Positions 36,907-44,804 of a DNA stretch of 64,000 nucleotides are shown here, one piece after another (the stretch's first letter is position 1; each line of letters starts with the position of its first letter). The stretch lies in NCBI GenBank assembly GCA_965652145.1, contig CBFGTV010000003.1:42901-106900 (forward strand), written 5' to 3'. Below the pieces are notes generated by a model. It saw only the letters and a program-made list of their open reading frames with translations. It did no database searches and was not told the origin of the DNA. The translations under genes were made by a program, and so were the position numbers. The stretch is from CBFGTV01 sp965652145 (GTDB taxonomy: Bacteria; Bacillota; Clostridia; Peptostreptococcales; Natronincolaceae).

Positions 36907-37494
36907 ATGATCAAAAAAATTAATTATAATTCCCCTGTAATACTGACCTACACAATTATTTCCTTTATATCCTTATTATTGGGATACTGGACTCAGCTGG
37001 GCACAACCCGCTTGTTTTTTTCAGTCTATCGCAGTTCTCCTGTAGACCCTCTGTTTTACCTGCGATTATTGGGACATGCCGTGGGTCATATTAATTTTGA
37101 ACATTTTCTTTCAAACTTTATGATCATTTTAATCATTGGTCCCATGCTGGAGGAGAAATATGGTTCTAAAAAATTATTATTTATGATGCTCATTACTGCC
37201 GTTGTAACAGGTTTAATTAATATCCTTCTATTCCCTACGGCACTGTTGGGGGCCAGCGGTGTGGTTTTTATGTTCATTGTCCTCAGCTCCTACACGAATC
37301 AGCTCAAGGGAAGGATCCCATTGACATTGGTGATTGTCATCCTCTTTTTTATCGGCCGGGAAATATACAGTGCTATCTTGATTAATGATAATATTTCACG
37401 ATTAACCCACATCGTCGGCGGCGTACTGGGAATGGCCTTTGGCTATGGGTTGAGTAACCGAACGAAGGGGGAGTTTTCTCCCAATTACAGATAA
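36907..37494 (+). CDS. Rhomboid-family intramembrane protease
   Basis: 195-residue polytopic protein of the rhomboid superfamily. The serine motif LLGASGVVFMF (Ser about residue 117) and the histidine of LTHIVGGVLGMAFGY (about 169) give the Ser-His dyad; HINFEHFLSNFMII matches the HxxxN region of helix 2. It is expected to cut membrane-protein segments; substrates are unknown. The start ATG 36907 follows AAGGAGG; an ATG 21 bases earlier would include the RBS. Confidence 0.88.
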   Translation: MIKKINYNSPVILTYTIISFISLLLGYWTQLGTTRLFFSVYRSSPVDPLFYLRLLGHAVGHINFEHFLSNFMIILIIGPMLEEKYGSKKLLFMMLITAVVTGLINILLFPTALLGASGVVFMFIVLSSYTNQLKGRIPLTLVIVILFFIGREIYSAILINDNISRLTHIVGGVLGMAFGYGLSNRTKGEFSPNYR

Positions 37495-37761
37495 TATATT
37501 TATTCACCGCTTAAATCGGCTATTCAATATTAAGGATTGATATAAAAAAGCCTTAGGTGAGCTAATATCCCTTATAACCGTGGTCCTGCCTTGATTTCTG
37601 GAAAATAGGCCGATAGTCCTGCTCAATATGTTAAAATAGGCCTATTGTTTATTTGTCACAATCATGTTATTATTTGGAAAAACAATATGACCTGGTATCT
37701 TTGACTATCTTCCTTACTTGGTACATATTGTTTACCAAATTTATAGGAGGAATGATAGTGA

Positions 37762-38400
37762 ATGATAAGGGAATGGTCATTTCAATGGGAGGACAGCACC
37801 TACAGCCTGGCCTTGCACAGCTTTGGCTTGATCAAATCTAAAAAGCTGTATTTTCAATCACAGCTTGTAGAGCCCACTGGTATAGACAATCAATATCAGT
37901 TTAATTTCAAAGGCCTTAGGGCAGTCTGCAGCGTGAATAAACAGGGGCGGAATTACACCCTGGATCTAACAATTGACGGGCAAGCGGTTCCCCTGGTGCA
38001 GGAGGTCAGCTTTAACAGCTTAACCGGTAAGATACAAAGGGAATCCGATGCCATCCAAACCATTAATGATGTTTCAGCTTCCTTCCTGGTTTTTAGCGGG
38101 CTATCGGCAGTAGTTTCCATACTTGTATTAAGTAACATATTTGCAATCTTTGATTTTGTATTATTCGCCGCTTTGTCATTGTTGTTAAGAAAATTCAAAA
38201 GCTTGATTGCTGCCATTATTTTATCTTTATTTAGCTTAATCAGTGTCGTTAACACCATATTGGTCATGGCTGGTGTTGTTGAAGGAGGGAGAAATATTTA
38301 TATTGCTCTTCTGCTATTTTGGGGAAGCATTAAGGCCCTGCAGGCTGTACTCTTCCTGAGAAAGCAAAAGAAGCAAGCCACCCAGGCCCAGCAGTTATAA
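37762..38400 (+). CDS. Uncharacterised membrane protein
   Basis: 212-residue protein of unknown family. Residues 1-105 are soluble and beta-rich-looking (REWSFQWEDSTYSLALHSF, FKGLRAVCSVNKQGRNYTL). Then three or four membrane helices fill residues about 108-205. An upstream in-frame TGA directly abuts ATG 37762, so the start cannot be farther upstream; AGGAGG lies about 11 bases away. A second frame from GTG 37757 ends after about 28 codons and is not favoured. A bidirectional terminator follows. No function is proposed. Confidence 0.75.
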   Translation: MIREWSFQWEDSTYSLALHSFGLIKSKKLYFQSQLVEPTGIDNQYQFNFKGLRAVCSVNKQGRNYTLDLTIDGQAVPLVQEVSFNSLTGKIQRESDAIQTINDVSASFLVFSGLSAVVSILVLSNIFAIFDFVLFAALSLLLRKFKSLIAAIILSLFSLISVVNTILVMAGVVEGGRNIYIALLLFWGSIKALQAVLFLRKQKKQATQAQQL

Positions 38401-38426
38401 CAAAAATATCATCTTTACATTAACAA

Positions 38427-38462
38427 GCCACCCCGGAAATAAACCCCAGGGTGGCTTTTAAC
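38427..38462. terminator. Bidirectional terminator
   Basis: AAGCCACCC pairs with GGGTGGCTT, followed by TTTAA; it ends the unit on the plus strand and the chemoreceptor gene on the minus strand. Confidence 0.75.
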
Positions 38463-38463
38463 A

Positions 38464-40500
38464 TTATACTCTAAAATTTCTCATCATATCCTTTAGCCTG
38501 GCGGCCAATTCCGCCAGACGATTGGTGGAGACGGCAATTTCTTCTATGGAATGGGTCTGATCTCCTGTAGAGGCCGCTACCTGCTGGGAACTGGCTGCAT
38601 TTTCCTCTGCAGTCAAGGAGAGGTTGTTAAAGGCGTCTATAATTTCAGTACGGTTAGCGCTAATTTGGCCTTCAAGGGCTTTTAATTGCTTTACCCCCTC
38701 TCTGGATGCGGCAATTTCCTTTGCCAGAAGGGAAAATACATTCTTCGTATCCTCTACTGAAGCTGTCTGCTCATTAATTAAAGCCTTTACCTTTTTCATG
38801 GTTTCCACCGTTTCATCAGATTGAACCTGAAGTTCGGTAATGATATTTTGAATATCTGCAGCAGAGGCTGTAGATTGCTCCGCCAGCTTTCTGATTTCCT
38901 CGGCCACAACCCCAAAGCCCCGGCCCGATTCCCCCGCCCGGGCAGACTCAATCGAAGCGTTTAGGGCCAGAAGACTGGTTTGACTGGCTATGTTGTTGAT
39001 TACTGTAATGATTTCATTTATTTTTTGAGCATTTTCATTGGTTGCTTCAATCATTTTAAACACATTTTCAATGGAGGCATTACTGATTTTTGATTTTTCA
39101 GTAACCCCTTCATTTGCCTTAAGTCCTGTATTTTTTAAGGCTTCTATCTTTTCTGATATATTGTTTAGATCCTGGGTCAGGGAGGCCAGCTGCTCAATGT
39201 TATCGCCCAAGCTACGGGCTTTATCGGCACCAGCTTTAATATCATCTGCCTGCTTCAAGGAGCTTTGGGCAATCCCCTCCACCACCTTGGCCACCTCCTG
39301 GGCGGTATGGGTCAGCTGATTCGAGGTGGCGGTTAATTCTTCACTGCTGGCCGCCACCGTTTCAGCAGATGCCGATACCTCGTCAATTAATCCCTTCATA
39401 CTGGCAACCGAATGATTAAAGCTGTTAAAAATCATCCCCATTTCATCCTGCCCGGTGGCAGGAATTTGCCTTGTCAAGTCACCGGTACTGACGGCCTCCA
39501 GCTCCTTTACAAGTACTTTCATCCTATGGGCGATCAATTTTTTAAATAATATGTATACCCCCAGGATCACCAGCAATAGGCTAATAGCGGCAAAAATCAT
39601 GGAAAGCCGCTGAACAGACCAGGCCTTGGCCTTTACCTCTTCAATTCCCATGGCTGCCACAATATAAAGACCCATCCTTTTTTCGTAGATTCCATGATAG
39701 GCCACACCATTTTCAATAAAATCTATTTCACCCTGTTCATTTTCCACCACTGTTTTTAAAAAATCCTGGTTTTCAATAAAGGTCCGTAGCAGCGTTTCAT
39801 TGGAATGAACCTTTATATCGCCCTGACTATTAAAGGCCATTACCAGGCCGGTTTCACCAATTTTGGTTTGCCCAATAGAATTTTGCGGGCTTGATTCTTC
39901 AAAGACATTTTTCTGGGGAACAGAGCTAAAGCCGATCTGTATTACTCCGCCAGCCCCCTGTCTTGGTAAAAAGCCATACTGTATAAGGTTTGTCCCTAAT
40001 ACCGGTGCTGCCTCCAGCACTACTTCACCTTTAAGGGCCCTTTCAAAATAGTGCTTTTTTTCGCCGGCTCCCAGGTCTGTTCCTATAAAGGAAGCCCCTG
40101 AGCTTTCAATAATTACGCCGTTTCCGTCGCTAATATGAATTTCTACGGCTCCCATTTCCTTGGCTATATTCTGCAATTCCTCTGGGGTATAAAACCGGGC
40201 CTCCAGTGAATTGGCAATTGCCTTTGCGATAATCATGGTCTGGTCATCCATGGCACTTTGGGCAGCCTGGTTTGTTATACTGGCCGAGGTAAAGGTATCA
40301 TAGACGGTAGCATGGGCATTTTTCACTTTTTCCAGCTCCATATCATAGACAATATTTTCAACAAAGGAAAATAGGGTTGCCTGAGAAAAAACCGATACGA
40401 AAAAGTAAATTATTGTTGTCGCCGCAATCATTTTAGTCAATATACTTCTGTTCTTTAAAAATCTCCCTTGTTTTAGATGTAATTCATTGGTCTGCTGCAT
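38464..40500 (-). CDS. Methyl-accepting chemotaxis protein
   Basis: 678-residue chemoreceptor. Two membrane helices (about residues 22-45 and 295-320) flank an extracellular Cache-like sensor; HAMP (LVKELEAVSTGDLTRQIP) follows. The signalling hairpin contains INNIASQTSLLALNASIE and GFGVVAEEIRKLAEQS. Start ATG 40500 follows GGAGGG; a longer reading from ATG 40554 overlaps the upstream gene. No Tar-type C-terminal CheR-binding pentapeptide is seen. Cotranscribed with a CheY-like gene behind a c-di-GMP riboswitch, so receptor level should follow the motile/sessile decision. Confidence 0.93.
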   Translation of the reverse strand: MQQTNELHLKQGRFLKNRSILTKMIAATTIIYFFVSVFSQATLFSFVENIVYDMELEKVKNAHATVYDTFTSASITNQAAQSAMDDQTMIIAKAIANSLEARFYTPEELQNIAKEMGAVEIHISDGNGVIIESSGASFIGTDLGAGEKKHYFERALKGEVVLEAAPVLGTNLIQYGFLPRQGAGGVIQIGFSSVPQKNVFEESSPQNSIGQTKIGETGLVMAFNSQGDIKVHSNETLLRTFIENQDFLKTVVENEQGEIDFIENGVAYHGIYEKRMGLYIVAAMGIEEVKAKAWSVQRLSMIFAAISLLLVILGVYILFKKLIAHRMKVLVKELEAVSTGDLTRQIPATGQDEMGMIFNSFNHSVASMKGLIDEVSASAETVAASSEELTATSNQLTHTAQEVAKVVEGIAQSSLKQADDIKAGADKARSLGDNIEQLASLTQDLNNISEKIEALKNTGLKANEGVTEKSKISNASIENVFKMIEATNENAQKINEIITVINNIASQTSLLALNASIESARAGESGRGFGVVAEEIRKLAEQSTASAADIQNIITELQVQSDETVETMKKVKALINEQTASVEDTKNVFSLLAKEIAASREGVKQLKALEGQISANRTEIIDAFNNLSLTAEENAASSQQVAASTGDQTHSIEEIAVSTNRLAELAARLKDMMRNFRV

Positions 40501-40547
40501 CTTTTTCCCTCCACTTTTGCTTGTCTTTTCCTGGGTTTCATTATTTG

Positions 40548-40913
40548 TCAACATTCTAAAATCTTTTTTATTTTTTCAATCACTAAATCCTCTTGAAAGG
40601 GTTTGACAATGAAGTCTTTGGCCCCCGAACGTATGGCTTCCACCACCATGGCTTCCTGGCCCATGGCAGAGCACATCAGCACCTTTGCATTGGGGTTCTT
40701 TTTATGAATTTCCCTTAGTGCTTGTATGCCGTCCATTTCTGGCATGGTTATATCCATGGTTACCAGGTCAGGCTTAAGCTCATTATACTTCAAAAGGGCC
40801 TCTATTCCGTTTTCTGCTTCCCCCGCCACCTCCAGGCCATGGTTTGTTAATATGTTTTTTAAGATCATCCTCATAAAGGCTGCATCATCTACAATTAAAA
40901 TTTTTGACCCCAT
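40548..40913 (-). CDS. cheY: CheY-like response regulator
   Basis: 121-residue single receiver domain. Acidic pocket in ILIVDDAAFMR, phospho-acceptor Asp54 in LVTMDITMPEMDG, switch residue region VLMCSAMGQ, and Lys in DFIVKPFQ. The sequence is typical of Firmicutes CheY, so flagellar switch control is likely. RBS AGGAGA. It is first in a cheY-mcp operon and preceded by a 340-base leader with a c-di-GMP-II riboswitch. Confidence 0.93.
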   Translation of the reverse strand: MGSKILIVDDAAFMRMILKNILTNHGLEVAGEAENGIEALLKYNELKPDLVTMDITMPEMDGIQALREIHKKNPNAKVLMCSAMGQEAMVVEAIRSGAKDFIVKPFQEDLVIEKIKKILEC

Positions 40914-41083
40914 CAGCTCATTCTCCTATCTAACTAAATTACTTCAGTAAAATTTACATGTAAAACCAAAGGCTATCATTATTTGAATTGACTAAGCCTG
41001 CCTAACAGGCTTAAATAAATTTGTTGTCGGGGATTATATTACCCACCTCCGTTTACTAGTAACAACTTAAATAAAATTTTACA

Positions 41084-41119
41084 CAAAAAAAGCCAATAAT
41101 TAGCTCACTAATCATTGGC
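41084..41119 (-). terminator. c-di-GMP-II riboswitch terminator
   Basis: Minus-strand GCCAATGATTAGT pairs with the TAATTATTGGC side, followed by seven T. Its 5' arm contains the CCAAT that also closes aptamer helix P1, so the two folds exclude each other. Confidence 0.85.
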
Positions 41120-41184
41120 CGGTTGCACCACTAGCTCTGAATTCTCAAGGTGCCCAGATAAGAGAATTCTTCTTTGCTTCCAAT
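41114..41184 (-). promoter_or_regulatory. c-di-GMP-II riboswitch upstream of cheY-mcp
   Basis: The minus strand contains the class II c-di-GMP aptamer landmarks in order: GGAAGCAAAGAAG, CTGGGCACCTTGA, CAGAGCTAGTGGTGCAACCG and GGCCAAT. These align closely with the Clostridium acetobutylicum aptamer (GGGCAC, then TTAGTAGTGCAACCG). P1 is ATTGG/CCAAT. Since P1 shares its 3' strand with the terminator, ligand binding should prevent termination, making this an ON switch for cheY-mcp. Confidence 0.85.
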
Positions 41185-41257
41185 TTTCATTGCATAATTT
41201 GTTGTTTTAATTTATTCGCTCCGCTAAGGCAGGGCTCCTGCATAGAAGTCACAACCT

Positions 41258-41296
41258 ATATGATAAAATCATATCAGACTTTGGTACAAATTTCAA
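41258..41296 (-). promoter_or_regulatory. Promoter of the c-di-GMP riboswitch-cheY-mcp transcript
   Basis: TTGAAA (41296-41291), 17-base spacer, TATGAT (41273-41268). A perfect palindrome ATATGAT-TTT-ATCATAT (41274-41258) overlaps the -10 and the start site and may be an operator. About 75 bases of leader precede the aptamer; a GCAGG/CCTGC hairpin is visible there. Confidence 0.65.
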
Positions 41297-41323
41297 ACAA
41301 ACGATAGGTAAAATAAAATAAAA

Positions 41324-42225
41324 AAGGGGACGGTACTTGATTATTGTTTTTTGAAGTTATATAATAACAATATAAAGGGGGGTGATTGCTCTGCCAAGGT
41401 CAGCCAGAATAAAGGATGAATATGGTATTTATTATATTACCCAACGGGGTTCATCAAATAGAAAGCTTTTTGAAAATGAAGGAGATCGAGATAAATTTCT
41501 AACCATTTTAATGGAGTCTAAGGAGAAAAACGGATTCAAGCTGTATGGCTATTGTATTGCAAAGGACAATGAATATCATCTCATTATAAATGCCAATGGT
41601 TCCGATATTTCAAAAATTATGAAGGGAATTAACATATCCTATGCAATGTATGTTGATAACAGCACCGGTAACTTGTATCGAGATCGATATAAAAGTCTTC
41701 TCATACAAGATAAATTTACCCTAATGGAAATTTTATCAAAAATACATGCAGTTGGAAGGCGGAACAATAATAAATACAACAGCTATTGTATTTATCATAA
41801 AGAGCCGCTGTTCGACAGTCAGCTGATCGATCAGGAGGATTTGACCCTGCTGGAGGATGAAGAAAACTGTCTTTATCGGAAGGATAACTGCCGATGCTGC
41901 CTCAAGACACCCTGGGAAGCCAAAAATAAGCTGCTGCAAATTGCAGAATCCAGAGGAATTACACTGAAGGAGCTTATGAAGGATAAGGACTACCGGAATC
42001 AATTAATTCGAGATTTTCGTAAAAACTCTATATTATCGTTAAAGGAACTGGGGGAGGTTTTTGGTGGCCTTTCAGAATCTTCTATCTGTAAAATTTTAAA
42101 TAATAAATAAAATTATTTCACCCTTTAAGAGGAAAAACCATATGCTATACAAAGACCTGTTTAGAATAAGGGCCTATTGGCTTTCCTCTTTTTTAAACAG
42201 CAAATATTCAAGTACCGTCCCCCTT
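41324..42225. mobile_element. Y1-transposase element with inverted ends (RAYT/REP-like)
   Basis: AAGGGGACGGTACTTGA (41324-41340) and TCAAGTACCGTCCCCCTT (42208-42225) are inverted copies differing by one inserted G. Between them lies a single Y1-family transposase gene. The unit is about 900 bp, sits immediately before the RBS of the flavoprotein gene, and may have altered that gene's upstream region. Such GGGGACGGTACTT ends are the kind of short REP-like sequences tied to RAYT proteins. Confidence 0.75.
41382..42110 (+). CDS. REP-associated tyrosine transposase-like protein, altered HUH motif
   Basis: 242-residue Y1_Tnp (IS200-like) family protein: PRSARIKDEYGIYYITQRG at the N-terminus and LYRDRYKSLLI matching the family GHLFQGRYKS segment. 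The metal-binding HUH motif, normally NHxHLL, reads NEYHLII here (E64-Y65-H66), so the first His is replaced by Glu. The C-terminal 60 residues form a DnaA-like helix-turn-helix (LSLKELGEVFGGLSESSICKIL). The start is GTG 41382, although homologues begin MPR, suggesting CTG 41391 is an altered start codon. Activity is doubtful; the protein may be domesticated or decaying. Confidence 0.8.
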   Translation: MIALPRSARIKDEYGIYYITQRGSSNRKLFENEGDRDKFLTILMESKEKNGFKLYGYCIAKDNEYHLIINANGSDISKIMKGINISYAMYVDNSTGNLYRDRYKSLLIQDKFTLMEILSKIHAVGRRNNNKYNSYCIYHKEPLFDSQLIDQEDLTLLEDEENCLYRKDNCRCCLKTPWEAKNKLLQIAESRGITLKELMKDKDYRNQLIRDFRKNSILSLKELGEVFGGLSESSICKILNNK

Positions 42226-42246
42226 ATTAATGGAGGTGTGATATTA

Positions 42247-43239
42247 ATGAATTTAAATCTGGATTTTAATTTGAATTATGATGTTGAAAAAAGTAGCCCT
42301 TCCTCCCTGGGTACCGATTCTATTTATGATTTGCTGATCATTGGCGGTGGCCCTGCCGGCCTGAATGCCGCCCTTTATGCTAAAAGAAAGGGGCTTCATG
42401 TCGGTATGATTACCACTGGTCTTGGGGGGCAGGTGACCAACACAAGCCTGGTGGAAAATTACCTGGGCTACCCTGAAATTGAAGGGAAAGCCCTGGTTAG
42501 CCAGTTCATTTCCCATGTTGAAGGGCTTTCTGTACCCATATTGGGAGAGGCAACTGTCTCATCTATTGTGGCTTCCCCCTATGATGTGATTAAGCAGGTC
42601 TTATTGACAAATGGTGATACCTATCGGGCAAAGACCTTTATCATTGCCACCGGGAGACAGCCAAAAAAGCTTGGTCTTCCTGGTGAAGGAAAATTTACTG
42701 GCAGGGGCATTGCCTATTGTGCCATTTGTGACGGTCCCCTCTTTAAAGACCGTGAGGTGGCTGTGGTCGGCGGCGGTAATGCTGCCCTGGAGGCCGCCAT
42801 TGATCTTTCTAAAGTAGCCAAAAAAGTCACCTTGATTCACCGCAGTGAATTAAGGGCCGATTCTATTTTAGTCAACCATTTGAAAAACCGTTCAAACGTA
42901 ACAGTTCTCTTGAAAAATCAATTAACAGAAATACTGGGTAATGAAAGTATGACAGGTATTCGTGTACTTAATTCAATTTCCCAGCAGGAGATTTTTATCT
43001 CTATTGAGGGCTTATTCATTGAAATCGGTTCGATCCCCAACAGCGAAGCCTTCAAGGGAATATTAGACCTTAATGAAGGTGGTGAAATTATAGTCGACGG
43101 CCACGGCCGCACTAATTTACCCGGGGTCTTTGCAGCGGGTGATGTAACCAATACCCCCTACAAGCAGATTATTGTAGCTGCTGCAGACGGAGCAAAGTGT
43201 GCCCTGGCAGCCAATGATTACCTTAATAGTATTCATTAA
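42247..43239 (+). CDS. Thioredoxin-reductase-like FAD flavoprotein (AhpF C-terminal type)
   Basis: 330-residue pyridine nucleotide-disulfide oxidoreductase. FAD motif LLIIGGGPAGLNAALYAKRKG (residues about 26-46, in two parts), redox-active pair CAIC in IAYCAICDGPLF, NAD(P)H motif VAVVGGGNAALEAA, and the C-terminal FAD segment GVFAAGDVTNTPYKQIIVAAADGA, which is closest to AhpF-type reductases. ATG 42247 follows GGAGGTG and is right after the transposase element; a reading from 42142 would run through the element's inverted end. It probably reduces the two-domain glutaredoxin-like protein encoded next. Confidence 0.9.
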   Translation: MNLNLDFNLNYDVEKSSPSSLGTDSIYDLLIIGGGPAGLNAALYAKRKGLHVGMITTGLGGQVTNTSLVENYLGYPEIEGKALVSQFISHVEGLSVPILGEATVSSIVASPYDVIKQVLLTNGDTYRAKTFIIATGRQPKKLGLPGEGKFTGRGIAYCAICDGPLFKDREVAVVGGGNAALEAAIDLSKVAKKVTLIHRSELRADSILVNHLKNRSNVTVLLKNQLTEILGNESMTGIRVLNSISQQEIFISIEGLFIEIGSIPNSEAFKGILDLNEGGEIIVDGHGRTNLPGVFAAGDVTNTPYKQIIVAAADGAKCALAANDYLNSIH

Positions 43240-43270
43240 ATAAATCAAATTCAAGTTAAGGAGGCTTTTT

Positions 43271-43921
43271 ATGAAATTACTAAATGAACAAATTACCAGC
43301 CAGCTTGTAAATGTCTTTAAGGAAATGAAACGGGATGTTACCATTGCTTTATTCACCAAGGCCGACCCCTGCGAAACCTGTACAGAAACAAGGCTATTCA
43401 TGGAGGAATTGGAAGCCCTTACCCCTAAACTTCATCTAAAGCATTATGATCTGGAAGCCGATGCAGAAAGAGCCGCCCAATATAAGGTGCAATTGGCCCC
43501 CAGTATTGCTCTGCTGAATGAAAAGGAACAATATCTTGGCATCAAATTTAACGGTATTCCGGCGGGCCACGAAATTAATTCTATCATACGGGGTATTTTA
43601 GAGGTTTCAGGAGCAGGCAAAAGGCTGCCGGAATCGATTGAAGAAAGAATTCATAATATTCGTAAGCCAGTTAATATCAAAGTCTTTGTAACCTTAGGCT
43701 GCCCCCATTGCCCCGGCGCAGTAGAAAAGGCCCACAGGCTTGCCCTGGAAAATCCTCTGATTGAAGCCGAAATGATTGAAGCCCAAACCTTTCACGAATT
43801 ATCTACCCACTTTAATGTTTCAAGTGTACCTAAGATTGTCATTAATGACCAATATGAGTTTGTTGGCAATCAACCATTGGAGGCCTTTATACAGGCCATA
43901 GAAAAAGCCCAGATACATTAA
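43271..43921 (+). CDS. Two-domain glutaredoxin-like protein (AhpF N-terminal/PDO type)
   Basis: 216-residue protein made of two thioredoxin folds: domain 1 with CETC (FTKADPCETCTETR, residues about 29-42) and domain 2 with CPHC (TLGCPHCPGAVEKAH, about 140-154) and the cis-Pro segment SSVPKIVIND. Tandem folds of this kind form protein disulfide oxidoreductases and the N-terminal part of AhpF. With the adjacent reductase it rebuilds a split AhpF. No ahpC peroxiredoxin is nearby. RBS AAGGAGG. Confidence 0.88.
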   Translation: MKLLNEQITSQLVNVFKEMKRDVTIALFTKADPCETCTETRLFMEELEALTPKLHLKHYDLEADAERAAQYKVQLAPSIALLNEKEQYLGIKFNGIPAGHEINSIIRGILEVSGAGKRLPESIEERIHNIRKPVNIKVFVTLGCPHCPGAVEKAHRLALENPLIEAEMIEAQTFHELSTHFNVSSVPKIVINDQYEFVGNQPLEAFIQAIEKAQIH

Positions 43922-43935
43922 GGAATTAACCAGCA

Positions 43936-43978
43936 AAAAAGCCCCCCAGGAGTTTTACCAGCTCCATTGGGGGGCCAT
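43936..43978. terminator. Bidirectional terminator
   Basis: GCCCCCCA pairs with TTGGGGGGC, with an inner GGAG...CTCC stem. On the minus strand TTTTTT follows, ending the tatA operon; it also lies after the plus-strand redox genes. Confidence 0.85.
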
Positions 43979-43980
43979 GC

Positions 43981-44169
43981 TTAGGATTTTTTGTCTTCAA
44001 TTATTGTCGCATCTTCAATATCCTTTGAGATTTTATTGGCATGACCTTTAAATTCGCCTATGGCCTGGCCCATGGCCTTTCCGATGGCCGGCAGCTTTGA
44101 AGGGCCAAAAATCACCAGGGCTATAATCAAGATTAAAATCAGCTCCATGGCTCCAATTCTTCCAAACAT
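43981..44169 (-). CDS. tatA: Twin-arginine translocase subunit TatA
   Basis: 62-residue TatA/E-family protein: a short N-terminal helix (ELILILIIALVIFGPSKLP, with the FGPxKLP hinge) and an amphipathic helix (IGKAMGQAIGEFK), then a charged tail. It exports folded proteins through the membrane with TatC, which is not in the window. It is the last gene of an operon that contains a Tat-signal ferredoxin, so it probably serves that substrate. Confidence 0.95.
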   Translation of the reverse strand: MFGRIGAMELILILIIALVIFGPSKLPAIGKAMGQAIGEFKGHANKISKDIEDATIIEDKKS

Positions 44170-44216
44170 TTTGACAGTCCTCCTTCCCTCCAGGGTCCTT
44201 TAATCCTTCCAGCTGG

Positions 44217-44777
44217 TTAAGGATTTTCAAAACGAAGCACCTCTGTCCACTCAGCAATGGAGGCGGCCTGGGCCTTTTTCATCAGTCTGTCAGAGTAAAG
44301 ATATATGGCCCCATTGGAAGCCTTTACCTCTTGAATATCCTCATATTCCTGCCTTTTGGCAAGCTCCTTTATTAAGCCTTCGATGGTCTTATGATCAAGG
44401 TGAAAGGGCGCCAGGGTAAAGAGCTTTATGGTTGTAGGCCTTGGATAGGTCTTCGATTCATGCCTTACGGTTTCGGCAACCAATTTCAGTAAATCCTTAT
44501 CCTCAACCATGGCCAGCATTCTGGCATAATTATCAGTAATATCCTGGGAATCATAGTAATACCTTGTTTGAGCCCCTTTAATCTCCTTGATGTCAGCATA
44601 TTCTTCCCGAGCTAACTCCTCAGGAAGTGCTTCAACCACCTGGGCATCAAAGCTATGAGGTTCCTCTAAAAAGCTGTCCAAACGGGTTAACCTGGCTTCC
44701 TTGGAATTTTCTCTGATGACGGCAGCCGCCATTTCCACAGGCTTTAGCTCTTGATGATTTTCTTCTTGACTAACCAA
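44217..44777 (-). CDS. YdhW-like protein of AOR operons
   Basis: 186-residue soluble protein. It has no cofactor motif. The segment AQTRYYYDSQDITDNYARML, then VAETVRHESKTYPRPT, recalls E. coli YdhW, which is encoded beside the AOR-family enzyme YdhV and the ferredoxin YdhY. A second, shorter copy-like region (YEDIQEVKASNGAIYLYSD) suggests internal duplication. RBS GAGAGGTGA fits TTG 44777; GTG 44786 is an alternative. Role unknown, possibly an assembly factor for the oxidoreductase. The family assignment rests on neighbourhood and short motifs. Confidence 0.65.
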   Translation of the reverse strand: MVSQEENHQELKPVEMAAAVIRENSKEARLTRLDSFLEEPHSFDAQVVEALPEELAREEYADIKEIKGAQTRYYYDSQDITDNYARMLAMVEDKDLLKLVAETVRHESKTYPRPTTIKLFTLAPFHLDHKTIEGLIKELAKRQEYEDIQEVKASNGAIYLYSDRLMKKAQAASIAEWTEVLRFENP

Positions 44778-44804
44778 TCCAATCACCTCTCTGTAGCGTA
44801 TGGT

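Noticed and set aside
37653..37841. Overlapping ORF before the membrane protein at 37762
   Set aside because: It ends inside the membrane-protein gene and its start lies in AT-rich intergenic sequence; although GTG 37757 shares the RBS, the product has no membrane or domain features.
41084..41250. T-box or SAM-I leader upstream of cheY
   Set aside because: GTGGTGCAACCG and CTCTTATC looked T-box/SAM-like at first, but the UGGNACC bulge and SAM core are absent, and the whole string matches the c-di-GMP-II aptamer.
42142..42246. 35-codon N-terminal extension of the flavoprotein gene
   Set aside because: It would translate the transposon's right inverted end; ATG 42247 has a strong RBS and gives the normal N-terminus.
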